Of a DNA stretch of 64,000 nt, positions 1 to 8,565 are shown in pieces. Under the pieces are notes generated by a model. The model was not told the origin of the DNA, searched no databases, and was given only the letters and a program-made list of their open reading frames with translations. The stretch is from Chryseobacterium takakiae (GTDB lineage Bacteria; Bacteroidota; Bacteroidia; Flavobacteriales; Weeksellaceae): contig NZ_FQVO01000016.1 of assembly GCF_900129385.1 (NCBI RefSeq), positions 1-64,000 on the forward strand, read 5' to 3'. Position 1 is the first letter of the stretch. The number at the start of each line of letters is the position of its first letter. Made by a program: the position numbers and the translations under genes.

Positions 1-107
1 ATTTTGATTATAATGTCTAAATCCCATATATATGACTGATTACCAGATAAATATACAAAATACTCGCTAATATTACAACTTTTTTTAATAAAAAAGATTA
101 GATAAAA

Positions 108-117
108 GCAAAATTAC
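108..117 (-). other. Candidate att core (GTANNTTTGC-like)
   Basis: The complement strand reads GTAATTTTGC. This fits the GTANNTTTGC core described for CTnDOT-type integration and lies about 240 bp outside the integrase start. The pattern is expected about twice by chance in 64 kb, and one other copy is seen inside an HTH gene (8593-8602). Only the position next to the integrase makes this one a candidate. The rest of 1-350 is AT-rich and shows no tRNA or gene. Confidence 0.3.
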
Positions 118-350
118 GCAAAATGGTTAGAACCGTTGCTATACAATGCTTTATAAAATAGTAGTCCAAGTTCAGAAGTCGGTGTCCGATAGTTTTTGGG
201 CGTGAAAATACAAAGTTAGGTTACTAAATCGTTACTGATTGACTTCGGTAACTACATAGCTTAACCGATTATATTTCAGTCTTTTGCACCCTTTTCTACA
301 TTCCCTTGTAACTCAATGTAATTTAATTTTAAACGTTAAACATTTGAGTT

Positions 351-1602
351 ATGGAGCAGACAAAAAAATCGACGTTCAAACTGCTTTTCTATTTGAAAAA
401 GAACGAACTGAAAAAGAACGGTAATGCCCCGATTATGGCACGTATTACCATTGACGGAACCCCTAAAACTTTCGGTACAAAGTTAGAAATTGACCCCAAT
501 AATTGGGATTTAAAACACGGAAGAGTTCAGGGCAAAAGTGCGCAGGCATTTAAGCATCAATAAAAAACTGGATAACATACGTGGGCGTATCGACAAGATT
601 TATGAAGATATGCTGAAGCACGAGTGCTTTGCGACCTCCCAAAAAGTGAAGCTATCGTTTTTGGGTGTTGGTGTAATGGATGATGCAATACTAAAAGTCT
701 TCAATGACCAAAATGAGGATTTTAAAAAATTGGTCGAAAAGGAAGAACGTTCGCAAAGTACATACAACAAGTATATCACAGTTTACAACCACCTTACCAC
801 GTTTATCAAAGAACGCTATCATCGTGATGATATGGCATTTCGGGAATTGACTACCGATTTTATTCGTGAATTTGATTTTTACCTACGCTACGATTTACAG
901 TCTTCGCATAATACGGTTTGGGTTTACACTATGCCTGTATTAAGTCTGGCGGAACTGGCTATTAAAAAAGGCTTGATACGTGATAATCCATTTCAGGATT
1001 ATGAAATTAATATGGAAGAAACCGACCGGGGTTATATCCTTAAAGAAGATGTAGAAAAGCTGATGATGTGCGTACCACCGCACCCACGGTATGAATTGGT
1101 AAAAGACCTGTTTATTTTCAGTTGCTTTACAGGGCTTGCTTACGCTGATATTAAGAAACTGACAAGGAATAATATTCAATCATTCTTTGACGGTCATCAA
1201 TGGATTATCAGCAGGAGAAAGAAATCAGATATTGCTTCTAATGTTCGGTTAATGGAAATCCCTAAACGTATCATTGAGAAATATCAGGGTACTACAAGGA
1301 ATGAATTTATCTTTCCGGTTCCGACCAATGCAACCTGCAATACGCACATAGGTAAATTGATTGAAAAGGCAGAGATTGTTACAGAGCAAAAAGTAACCTT
1401 TCACACGGCAAGGCATACTTTCGGAACAATGTTTTTAACCGAGGGCGTACCGCTTGAAAGCCTTAGCAAAATGATGGGACATAAAAACATTTCCACCACA
1501 CAGATTTATGCTAAAATCACAAGCCAAAAAATCAGTAAGGATATGGATTTGGTTACGCCTAAATTCAAGGCTATGGAAGAAGCGTTTATGATGGCAATCT
1601 AA
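351..1602 (+). pseudogene. int: Tyrosine recombinase (ICE integrase), one-base frameshift
   Basis: This would catalyse site-specific integration and excision of the element. Residues 1-66 are read in one frame (start ATG at 351). The SAM-like core-binding and catalytic domains continue in the next frame. Dropping one T from the TTT at 549-551 joins ...KSAQA to LSINKKL and gives about 416 aa, the normal length for Bacteroidetes ICE integrases. The catalytic domain keeps HTARH (about residue 350), GHKN and the nucleophile in IYAKI (about 384). The first catalytic Arg region reads TGLAYADIKKL without an Arg, as is known for IntDOT. The frameshift may be real inactivation or a homopolymer sequencing error. 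A downstream 354-aa ORF starting at 538 could still be translated but lacks the N-terminal arm-binding domain. Confidence 0.85.
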
Positions 1603-1625
1603 TTATCATTTATCTAATCATAATG

Positions 1626-1653
1626 AGCAGAACTTAACGGTTCTGCTTTTTTT
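1626..1653 (+). terminator. Rho-independent terminator of integrase
   Basis: AGCAGAAC (1626-1633) pairs perfectly with GTTCTGCT (1640-1647) across a 6-nt loop and runs into a T tract. It lies 24 bp after the integrase stop. Confidence 0.85.
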
Positions 1654-1929
1654 ATGTCTCTATTTTTTAGGCAAAACACATTTACTTCCCTTACACAATC
1701 CAACGCTGTAAAAGAGCTTTTGCCTACTTCCAAAATAGAAAATTGAAAAACGAAAACCCTATCTAACTCCCCCTGCCATTCCGTTTTTCAAATCTCTATT
1801 ACAGGCTATCATAGCCTGGTCATTAATGCCATAAAAATTTAGAACAGAAAATTTCCACAATCAACCGGTAAAAAGGCAGCTAAGTTATAGCGGGCAGCCA
1901 TCGCATACACCCACCAATAAAAAAAACGA

Positions 1930-2097
1930 ATGAACGGTTTCCCCCTAAAGGAACCCCCATTAAATCATTTTTTTTCTTGGTCATCGCTGTTGCCCGCTTG
2001 GATTATCTGCTTTCTTTTTTCCGGTTTTTCTTTTGGAAAAATTTATGCGAAGCGAAGCAAACCACAACGGGAAGCGGGAAACGAGAAAAGCGAGTGA
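1930..2097 (+). CDS. Possible small membrane protein (55 aa)
   Basis: An ATG-to-TGA frame of 55 codons lies in the otherwise empty 480-bp gap between the integrase terminator and the DUF932 gene. It has one hydrophobic stretch (about residues 18-37, LLPAWIICFLFSGFSFG) followed by a basic, polar tail. No family is recognised and no clear promoter is seen. It may be chance, and the rest of the gap (1654-1929) shows nothing recognisable. Confidence 0.25.
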   Translation: MNGFPLKEPPLNHFFSWSSLLPAWIICFLFSGFSFGKIYAKRSKPQREAGNEKSE

Positions 2098-2135
2098 ATA
2101 AATAACATTTTTTCAAACATCAAAATTTTAGCATT

Positions 2136-3209
2136 ATGGCACACAACATCAATTTCAACGAGCAAACAGGACGTCATTCATTTTTCAGCGTTCAACAAAA
2201 AGCGTGGCACGGTTTGGGGCAAATCGTAGAGCAGTACCCAACAAGCGAGGAAGCAATTGTACACGCAGGTTTAGATTACGAGGTTATCAAATCCCCGCTG
2301 TTTACACAGGGCAGAACAATCAGCATAGGCGACAGCGGAGAGCTGATTGAAGCCAACGACATCTTAGTACCTAACAGTTTCGCCACACTGCGCACCGACA
2401 CTAATACACCGTTGGGCGTAGTAGGCAAAGACTACCATATCGTACAAAACCGTGAGGCATTCAATTTCTTTGATGCTATTGTAGGCGGGGGCGATGGTAT
2501 ATTGTACGAAACCGCAGGAGCATTGGGCAACGGGGAGCGCATTTTTATCACTGCCAAGCTGCCCGACTATATCCGAGTAGGTAACGGCGACGACGTAACA
2601 GAAAAGTACATCTTCTTAACCACAAGCCACGACGGTAGTGGAAGTATTACCGCAGCGTTTACCCCTATCCGTATCGTGTGCCAAAACACCCTTAACGCTT
2701 CATTGCGGAGTATGACCAATGTGGTGCGTATCAAACACACATCAGGAGCAAAACAACGCCTTGAAAACGCTCACAAGGTTATGGGGCTTGCCAACACCCT
2801 AAGCACACAGTTAGAGAACATTTTTAACGACTGGGCTAAAGTAAGGGTAACAGACCGAGAAGTAAAAAAGCTAATCCAGTTGGCACTTTGCCCGAACAAA
2901 GAAACGCTCAACCTGCTTAAAAAAGGTGCTGAAGATGAAGTTTCTACCTTGTTTAAAAACACCGTAGATGATGCCTTTGAATACGCTATGATAAGCGACA
3001 CGCAGCAAATGGACACTACCAAAGGCACATTGTTCGGGGCTTACAATGCCGTTACAGGATACTTTCAAAATGTACGCAATTACAGGGATGGCGAAGCCAA
3101 ACTACAATCTATTGTAATGGGCGGTACAGCACAGCTAAAGACCCAAAAAGCCTTTGAACTGTGTACAGACTTTGCCTATTCAGGAGCAGAGATTTTCAAC
3201 TTCAATTAA
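2136..3209 (+). CDS. DUF932 / TIGR03299 phage-plasmid-like protein
   Basis: This 357-aa soluble protein resembles the DUF932 (phage/plasmid-like TIGR03299) family, common on plasmids, phages and Bacteroidetes ICEs. The typical N-terminus is present (HSFFSVQQKAWHGLGQ, residues 13-28), as are the central IVCQNTL and SMTNVVRIKHT segments. Its biochemical role is unknown. It heads a rightward run of small accessory genes that reaches a hairpin at 4821-4886. Family assignment is fairly sure; function is not. Confidence 0.8.
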   Translation: MAHNINFNEQTGRHSFFSVQQKAWHGLGQIVEQYPTSEEAIVHAGLDYEVIKSPLFTQGRTISIGDSGELIEANDILVPNSFATLRTDTNTPLGVVGKDYHIVQNREAFNFFDAIVGGGDGILYETAGALGNGERIFITAKLPDYIRVGNGDDVTEKYIFLTTSHDGSGSITAAFTPIRIVCQNTLNASLRSMTNVVRIKHTSGAKQRLENAHKVMGLANTLSTQLENIFNDWAKVRVTDREVKKLIQLALCPNKETLNLLKKGAEDEVSTLFKNTVDDAFEYAMISDTQQMDTTKGTLFGAYNAVTGYFQNVRNYRDGEAKLQSIVMGGTAQLKTQKAFELCTDFAYSGAEIFNFN

Positions 3210-3260
3210 TCATCAAAGGCGACTGCCTGCAAAGGTGGTCGCCTACTAAAAACAAAAGAT

Positions 3261-3668
3261 ATGAAAGCATTAAATAAAATGGACAACCTCGATAAAGCGG
3301 GCTTGTTATGTAAACTGTTTCCCGAAGAACTGGAGAACCTGCAAAACGCTATAAAAATGCAATGCGACTACTTCCTGCAAAATGAAACCGCCTTTCGTGA
3401 GGGTTGGTATCAAAAGGGATTTTTCACCGCTGAATTTTGGTACAGGCTTGTGCAGAATGCACAAAAAGGGACAGACAAAAACGAACCACTTTGGAAACGC
3501 CCGCATTGGTTTACAGACCACTTTTTTGACGGACACAATTCAATTTTTGCTATCCACTGCCTGATTGAATATACAGAGGATGCACAATGCGACCTGCAAT
3601 TAAAACAGGCGATACACCTGCTTTTCGGGAGCGACAAATTTTTACAGATAACCTTAAATGATAAATAA
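3261..3668 (+). CDS. Hypothetical ICE accessory protein (135 aa)
   Basis: The protein is soluble and rich in aromatic residues (WYQKGFFTAEFWYRL, WFTDHFFDGHNSIFAI) with no signal peptide or membrane segment. It lies 51 bp after the DUF932 gene and 2 bp before the next gene, so it is probably in the same transcript. No family or motif with known function is recognised. It looks like a genuine gene because of tight spacing and consistent codon use. Confidence 0.65.
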   Translation: MKALNKMDNLDKAGLLCKLFPEELENLQNAIKMQCDYFLQNETAFREGWYQKGFFTAEFWYRLVQNAQKGTDKNEPLWKRPHWFTDHFFDGHNSIFAIHCLIEYTEDAQCDLQLKQAIHLLFGSDKFLQITLNDK

Positions 3669-3670
3669 TT

Positions 3671-4165
3671 ATGGCTAATTGGTGTAACAATTGGGTTGTT
3701 TTTGAGGGAACACCCGAAGCAATAGAACAGTTAACACAGCTATTCAAATCAATGGCTGAACAGGAACAGAAAGACAACTGCGGGCAACTGCCCGATTTCG
3801 TACAGGACACGCACGGAGATTATTTCTACAATATTAGTCAGGACAATGAAAGTGCGGGCGTGTTCCAGTATGAAACAAAATGGTCGCCAAATACAGAAAC
3901 CGTTAAGCAGATAGCCGAACATTTCAAAGTGGACTTTACACACGAGTATGAGGAATTGGGTTGCTTAGTGTATGGTAAGGCGACATTTGAAAACGGCACA
4001 TTAACAGAAACTTGCTTAGATAGCCAGGACTTTGACCGCTACGAATTAGACGAGGAAAAGGACACCTACCATTTTGAGGGCAAGGAGTATGACAGCGAGT
4101 GGGAAATACTCGACACCTTGTTAGAGCGTAAAATCGAAAATCAGTTAAACACAACTAAAATTTAG
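3671..4165 (+). CDS. Api92-like / DUF1281-like protein
   Basis: This 164-aa acidic protein opens with MANWCNNWVVFEG, the hallmark of the ferredoxin-like Api92/DUF1281 family found on phages and mobile elements. A YNISQDNESAGVFQYETKWSPN segment follows (about residues 53-75), matching the family's conserved Trp region. No catalytic residues are known. It starts 2 bp after the preceding stop and is followed 4 bp later by another small gene, so the run looks like an operon. Confidence 0.6.
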   Translation: MANWCNNWVVFEGTPEAIEQLTQLFKSMAEQEQKDNCGQLPDFVQDTHGDYFYNISQDNESAGVFQYETKWSPNTETVKQIAEHFKVDFTHEYEELGCLVYGKATFENGTLTETCLDSQDFDRYELDEEKDTYHFEGKEYDSEWEILDTLLERKIENQLNTTKI

Positions 4166-4169
4166 AACA

Positions 4170-4601
4170 ATGATACTATCAGATAAAACGACAGCACATA
4201 TTTTGATTAAAGCCAACACTAACAGCGAATGGGATAATTGCGAGTTTGCAATTATCCACCTATCCGAAGAATGGAAACAGGAACAGGCAAAACGGCTTGC
4301 ATTGGTTCAGCCATTAGAGGGCAATCACTATTTCTGCTCGATGAACTATTATGATACGGCAGTAGATTTTTACAGGACAGGCGAAGACGACAGCCCGAAT
4401 ATTGAGGAACTGCTAAACGGTAAGGAATGGGTATTTGTGGAGCTTGACGAGCAGGAAACGTTTACCGTACCTGAAAACCGACTGGACTGTTTCAGGCTTG
4501 TATTTCGGGCAAATGGTACAGGCTACTATACCGCATACGGGAAGCATACGAGCGAAGAGTTTTGGACTGATGAATTTTTACTAACCCAGTTAATTGCTTA
4601 A
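4170..4601 (+). CDS. Hypothetical acidic accessory protein (143 aa)
   Basis: This is a soluble, acidic protein with no recognised domain. It begins MILSDKTTAHILIKANT and has a Trp/Tyr-rich middle (HYFCSMNYYDTAVDFYRTGEDD) and a C-terminal GTGYYTAYGKHTSEEFW. It lies in the DUF932 accessory operon with 4-bp spacing upstream. Small acidic proteins on mobile elements sometimes act as DNA mimics or anti-restriction factors, but nothing here shows that. Confidence 0.6.
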   Translation: MILSDKTTAHILIKANTNSEWDNCEFAIIHLSEEWKQEQAKRLALVQPLEGNHYFCSMNYYDTAVDFYRTGEDDSPNIEELLNGKEWVFVELDEQETFTVPENRLDCFRLVFRANGTGYYTAYGKHTSEEFWTDEFLLTQLIA

Positions 4602-4619
4602 TCAGAAAAATTCCGCACA

Positions 4620-4816
4620 ATGAAAATCAGAGATAAAAACGGGAATTGGATTGAAGTTACCGACCTTAAAAAAGCTATTCGGCAAACTGGGGGTGGTATA
4701 AAGAATATCAGCACAACCCACCAGTGGAAAGCGACAAGGAAAGGCAGGCATATTGGGCAGATATGCACGAGAAATTAATAGCTTTGAAAGAACAGTTAAA
4801 TAAGCCGAAAAATTAA
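4620..4816 (+). pseudogene. Small hypothetical protein with frameshift in a G run
   Basis: ATG at 4620 reads MKIRDKNGNWIEVTDLKKAIRQT and then meets GGGGG at 4689-4693. In that frame it soon becomes low-quality sequence and stops at 4778. Adding one G gives a continuous tail (WYKEYQHNPPVESD to ALKEQLNKPKN) ending at TAA 4814-4816, about 65 aa in all. The two frames join so naturally that one intact small gene was probably broken, or misread, at the homopolymer. Function is unknown. Confidence 0.55.
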
Positions 4817-4820
4817 AACA

Positions 4821-4886
4821 CCGCCTGACCCGAAAAGTCGGGCGGCAAAAAGACAGATCCTCCCGGTGGTCGGGCAGTCTTTTTGC
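4821..4886 (+). terminator. Double hairpin terminator after accessory operon
   Basis: A first imperfect hairpin with arms near CCGCC and GGCGG (4821-4845) is followed by a perfect 10-bp inverted repeat, GCAAAAAGAC (4845-4854) with GTCTTTTTGC (4877-4886). The A-rich and T-rich arms could terminate transcription in either direction. It separates the accessory operon from the defence cassette. Confidence 0.65.
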
Positions 4887-5076
4887 TTTAATTGGTGCAA
4901 TCCCTTTTAGCAAAATGTACCCTTACACAAATCCTTTCTTTCCATTTTACCAAACAGGTTGCGGCGTTATTGCGTGGGATATTCGTTATCTCACTGATTA
5001 GTTTTTGATAATGCTTCTTGATAGTAATTGATTTTTGATTTCACAAATGCGAGTTCAAGCGTCCTTTTAAATTTAC

Positions 5077-5084
5077 TAAATTTG
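5077..5084 (+). promoter_or_regulatory. -7 promoter element of the RES/AbiH cassette
   Basis: TAAATTTG matches the Bacteroidetes -7 consensus TAnnTTTG and lies 29 bp before the RES-protein start. A weak -33 (GTTC, about 5053-5056) lies near the expected spacing. This suggests the three-gene cassette carries its own promoter. Confidence 0.45.
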
Positions 5085-5113
5085 TTATATAGCGAAAAAT
5101 CGCGAGTTTAAAT

Positions 5114-6265
5114 ATGGGAGGAGTTAAACAGAGATGGCTTGAATTAGAAAGTAGACATTTAAGCAGTATTCCAGATAAGAATATTTGTATAAAGCACATT
5201 GACGATAAAAGCATCAAGAATTTCATTAAACATAATTACAACGATGGTTATTGTGATTATTGTGCTAAGGAGCTAAAGGTAGTTCCTCTTGAAGATTTGA
5301 TGGAATTTATTATGGATGGCATTTCTAACTTTTATGAAGATGCCGCCAATTTTATGAGTTACAATTCAAGAGAGGGAGGCTATCTTGGAGAAATCTATAC
5401 GCCGGATGAGCTTATCCAGGAACTCATAGAGTTAAATGCAGAACCGTTCGAGGTTATAGAGGATATCGTCGGCTCAATTGACGATATTGCTTGGGCTCAA
5501 CCTGACCTGTATTACGACAATATTAAAGATGATTTAGAATTTCAGTGGAATTACTTTAAAGAAATCATTAAACATAAGTCCCGCTACCTCTTTTCATCAG
5601 CAGGCAGCAGCCTGCCTAAAGCCTTGCACATACTACAAGAGGTTAGCAAACTTATATCAAAATTAAATATAATAAGGATTGTCCCGGCAGGTACAAAACT
5701 TTATCGTTGTAGACAACACGACTTCAAAACAAAAATTACTGATTTTAACGAAATCACTGCTCCCCCTAACAAAAAGGCAATTTATCCAAATCGATTTAGC
5801 CCTTCAGGAATATCGATGTTCTATTCTGCTTTTGACGATGATACAGCAATTTTAGAAACAATAAGCAGGACAGATAAATACAAAAGGTATGTAACGATTG
5901 CGGAATTTGAGACTTTAGAAAATCAGGTTGTTGTTGATTTTAATAAACTCCCTAAAATTCCAAGTATTTTCGGCATTAAGGACAAGAAACGATATTACCT
6001 TATTTTATTTCTATACTCATTTGTAAGAGATATAACTCAACAAATTATTAAGGATGGTAAAGAACATACCGAATATGTTCCAACTCAAGTTGTGACTGAA
6101 TTTTTAAGATATCCATTCAATAAAAACAGAAAGAATAAAATATCTGGAATTATTTATCCCTCATCGCAAAACAGAAATCATCAATCGGCAGTGTTTTTTT
6201 GGGATGACGAACTAAGTAAAGAAAAAGTAAAATTAAACACCTTAAAAAGAAATAAAATCATTTAA
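5114..6265 (+). CDS. RES-domain protein with HEPN/RES N-terminal domain
   Basis: RES-domain proteins include NAD+-degrading phosphorolase toxins. The C-terminal RES fold is supported by LYRCRQHDF (about 196-204), NRFSPSGISMFYSAFDDDTAILE (about 226-248) and GIIYPSS (about 345-351). These supply the candidate R198/R200, E248 and S350/S351 triad. The N-terminal 130 residues, with C25/H28 and CDYC at 47-50, look like the HEPN/RES NTD1-type zinc-binding domain that accompanies many RES proteins. No small Xre-like antitoxin is adjacent, unlike classical RES-Xre pairs. The stop overlaps the next ATG by one base, so translation is coupled. A role in defence or cell killing is inferred from domain and neighbours. 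Confidence 0.75.
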   Translation: MGGVKQRWLELESRHLSSIPDKNICIKHIDDKSIKNFIKHNYNDGYCDYCAKELKVVPLEDLMEFIMDGISNFYEDAANFMSYNSREGGYLGEIYTPDELIQELIELNAEPFEVIEDIVGSIDDIAWAQPDLYYDNIKDDLEFQWNYFKEIIKHKSRYLFSSAGSSLPKALHILQEVSKLISKLNIIRIVPAGTKLYRCRQHDFKTKITDFNEITAPPNKKAIYPNRFSPSGISMFYSAFDDDTAILETISRTDKYKRYVTIAEFETLENQVVVDFNKLPKIPSIFGIKDKKRYYLILFLYSFVRDITQQIIKDGKEHTEYVPTQVVTEFLRYPFNKNRKNKISGIIYPSSQNRNHQSAVFFWDDELSKEKVKLNTLKRNKII

Positions 6266-6840
6266 TGAAAATTGACAGTGAACATATTGTAAAGCAATCT
6301 GAAGAGTTTGCACGGAATATAGCTAAGCAAATTTCAAAAATAACAATTAGACCGTTCTGTGAAATTTCCTTTCATTCATCGGAATATAGAGATAGGGAAA
6401 CGCTTTCAAATTATCTGCATAAAATCCCTAATAGTGACAACCCACTCATTTACATCATTCAGATAAAATCCCCGAAAATTTTAAGTACACTGATTAAATA
6501 TTTTGAAGATTATCAATCAGCTAATAAACTAAAAGTGAAGAACAAAGACCGAGTTAATCTTTCCCGGTACAACAAAACTTCAACAGATATATTATATGTT
6601 GGAAGCTCAACCACTGATTTCAAGACAAGAATTAAGAACCATCTTGGCACAGAAGGAACTCGGGTTTATAGTTTGCATTTATGCAAGTGGGACAATTGTT
6701 TAGAATATGATTTGAATATTTTTGCATACGAAGTCATTTCAGAAAGCAATGAAGTTATTGAGCGTTTCATTGTCGAAATTCTTGAACAGCAGTTTTGGGA
6801 TAAGCTCAAGCCAATATTTGGAAAACGAAGTGGTTTATAA
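6265..6840 (+). CDS. GIY-YIG-like nuclease domain protein
   Basis: The 191-aa protein appears to hold a GIY-YIG-type fold with an insertion. The first strand is YII (63-65). The second is YVG in ILYVGSSTTDFKTRIKNHLG (109-128), which carries candidate catalytic R122 and H126. A downstream Glu (around 168-173) and a terminal KPIFGKRSG follow, as in GIY-YIG proteins. About 45 residues separate the two signature strands, more than usual. It is translationally coupled to the RES gene and precedes AbiH by 28 bp. Nuclease activity is inferred; a degenerate, non-catalytic version is possible. Confidence 0.6.
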   Translation: MKIDSEHIVKQSEEFARNIAKQISKITIRPFCEISFHSSEYRDRETLSNYLHKIPNSDNPLIYIIQIKSPKILSTLIKYFEDYQSANKLKVKNKDRVNLSRYNKTSTDILYVGSSTTDFKTRIKNHLGTEGTRVYSLHLCKWDNCLEYDLNIFAYEVISESNEVIERFIVEILEQQFWDKLKPIFGKRSGL

Positions 6841-6868
6841 TTCCAAAAAATATTAAACAACTGAATTA

Positions 6869-7849
6869 ATGAAAACATTATACATTATTGGTAATGGATT
6901 TGACATCCATCATAAATTAGACACAAGGTATCAAAGTTTTGCAAACTACTTGGCTGAAAATAATAGTGAGGTTTATGAACTCTTATTAAATTATTATGGA
7001 CTTCCTGATATTACAAATCCTGAATTGACAGATGAAGAGTATGCGTTATGGTCAAGATTTGAGCAAGCCTTAGCTGACTTGGATTATTTATCGGTATTAG
7101 ACGATAATTCCGACTTAATTGCTCGCCCTGGTGCTGAAGATTTTCGAGATAGAGATTGGCATAGTTATCAGATAGAGATGGAAGAAATCATTAAGGATTT
7201 AACGACCACTCTAATTAGCGACTTTAATAAGTTTATTCTTGAAGTCAAATACGAAAGCATTTCTGATGATGTGCTAATTGACTTAGAAGATGATAGCCAT
7301 TTTTTAAATTTTAATTATACTAAGACACTACAGGAAAGCTATGGCATTCCCGAAGAACGAATAACCTATATTCATAACAGAGCAGATATAGATAATTGTA
7401 CTCTTATTTTAGGACACGGAACTGACCCTGCAAATTTTGATGAGAAAGAAGAAGAACCACCACAAGGATTAAGCGAGGAAGAATTATACGAATGGCGTGA
7501 GCATAAGGCTGATGAATATGACTTTTCTTATGAAAGTGCCAAACAAGAAATACTATCTTATTATACAAAAACTTTTAAAAATACAGCTTCAATCATAGAA
7601 AACAATATCGGTTTTTTTAACAATCTTACAGAAGTTGAAAAAGTCATTGTATTAGGGCATTCAATCTCAGAAGTAGATTTAAAATATTTTGAGGTATTAA
7701 AAGCCAAACTAAATAAAAATGTAATTTGGAGTGTTTCGTATTACAGTGAGCTTGAAAAGCAAGCACATAAAGAAACACTTTCGCAACTTGGAATAAATAA
7801 CAACAATATTGTCCAAATAAAAATTACAGATTTAAAAAAGCAATCTTAG
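6869..7849 (+). CDS. abiH: AbiH-family abortive infection protein
   Basis: This 326-aa protein starts with the family signature LYIIGNGFDIHHKLDTRY (4-21) and carries LNFNYTKTLQ (about 147-156), IHNR, LILGHG and C-terminal IVLGHSISEVDLKYF. All are typical of the AbiH family, known from lactococcal phage abortive infection; its biochemical activity is not settled. It is the last gene of the RES/GIY-YIG/AbiH run, 28 bp after the GIY-YIG gene, and its stop overlaps by 4 bp the stop of the convergent gene on the other strand. Confidence 0.9.
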   Translation: MKTLYIIGNGFDIHHKLDTRYQSFANYLAENNSEVYELLLNYYGLPDITNPELTDEEYALWSRFEQALADLDYLSVLDDNSDLIARPGAEDFRDRDWHSYQIEMEEIIKDLTTTLISDFNKFILEVKYESISDDVLIDLEDDSHFLNFNYTKTLQESYGIPEERITYIHNRADIDNCTLILGHGTDPANFDEKEEEPPQGLSEEELYEWREHKADEYDFSYESAKQEILSYYTKTFKNTASIIENNIGFFNNLTEVEKVIVLGHSISEVDLKYFEVLKAKLNKNVIWSVSYYSELEKQAHKETLSQLGINNNNIVQIKITDLKKQS

Positions 7850-8295
7850 TTATTAGTAAAATATTCCTGTGCAATTTTAGCTACTCCCATACTAAAATAT
7901 CTTCCGTCATTGACAACAACTTCAACGGCTTTTCTAAAATCGTCTGCATCGCTACCAATAAACAGATAACCAGAAAAACCAATTTCTAAAAGAGGTTTTA
8001 CGGCTTTTTCTGCATCAATATCACTATGAGCAATCAGTTTAATAGTTGGATATTGTATCCTTAATTTTTGAAGTTGTGCCAGCACATTCTTGCCGTAAAA
8101 ATCAAGGTCAATCATACAAACTTTCGGAAGCTCTTTTAATACTGACAATTGAGATAGTCCTACATCAATATTTTCTGAACGAAACAATACTTTAGTACCT
8201 GAAGCAACAAGTTCATTGCAAATAACATCTAAAATCAGGCTTTTATTATTGATAAAGGCGAGGGTAATTCTTTTTTGTGCTGTACCAGTTTCCAT
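7846..8295 (-). CDS. Receiver-like (response regulator) protein without output domain
   Basis: The 149-aa protein from METGTAQKR has a CheY-like pattern: ITLAFINNKSLILDVICNEL, then VCMIDLDFYG with the candidate phospho-Asp, then IKLIAHSD and GFSGYLFIGSDADDFRKAVEVV. There is no C-terminal HTH. An in-frame extension reaches 8406 but would run through a long hairpin (8357-8473) and lacks receiver-like sequence, so the start at 8295 is chosen. Such stand-alone receivers sit next to the HTH pair in related ICEs. A regulatory role is likely, but no cognate kinase is in view. Confidence 0.6.
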   Translation of the reverse strand: METGTAQKRITLAFINNKSLILDVICNELVASGTKVLFRSENIDVGLSQLSVLKELPKVCMIDLDFYGKNVLAQLQKLRIQYPTIKLIAHSDIDAEKAVKPLLEIGFSGYLFIGSDADDFRKAVEVVVNDGRYFSMGVAKIAQEYFTNN

Positions 8296-8356
8296 ATTAC
8301 TACTTTTTGAGTTTACGTAGTTCTGCACAAAAAAGAAGCGCAGGCTACCACACTTA

Positions 8357-8473
8357 CCGCACATTGAGGTACTGGTATACCCGACAACGAATAAGCGAGC
8401 GCCCACGCCTTTGACGTGAGCGTTCTTACTTATCTGTCCCGTTGTCTAAAAATTACCAGTTTTCAATGTGGGA
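8357..8473 (-). other. Long imperfect hairpin in leader of receiver-like gene
   Basis: Three nested inverted repeats share one axis. The outer arms are 8357-8377 and 8454-8473 (CACATTGA...ACTGGTA against TACCAGT...TCAATGTG). The middle arms are GACAACG (8383-8389) and CGTTGTC (8440-8446). The inner stem is 8397-8409 with 8413-8425 around a TTT loop. It ends about 60 bp upstream of the receiver-like gene. It may be a structured leader RNA, a regulatory RNA gene or a MITE-like relic. Confidence 0.55.
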
Positions 8474-8565
8474 CCTAAAGCAAAAACACTTTAAGTATTT
8501 TCTATATTTTCAGCAGCAAAGATACTAAACTCGTTTCTTTTTGACAGCATATATAACGAAAAAGG

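Noticed and set aside
1-350. tRNA gene as the integration target at the left end
   Set aside because: No cloverleaf-like or CCA-ended sequence could be found by eye.
8296-8406. N-terminal extension of the receiver-like protein
   Set aside because: The added residues do not look like a receiver domain and overlap a long hairpin; the internal ATG at 8295 fits the fold better.
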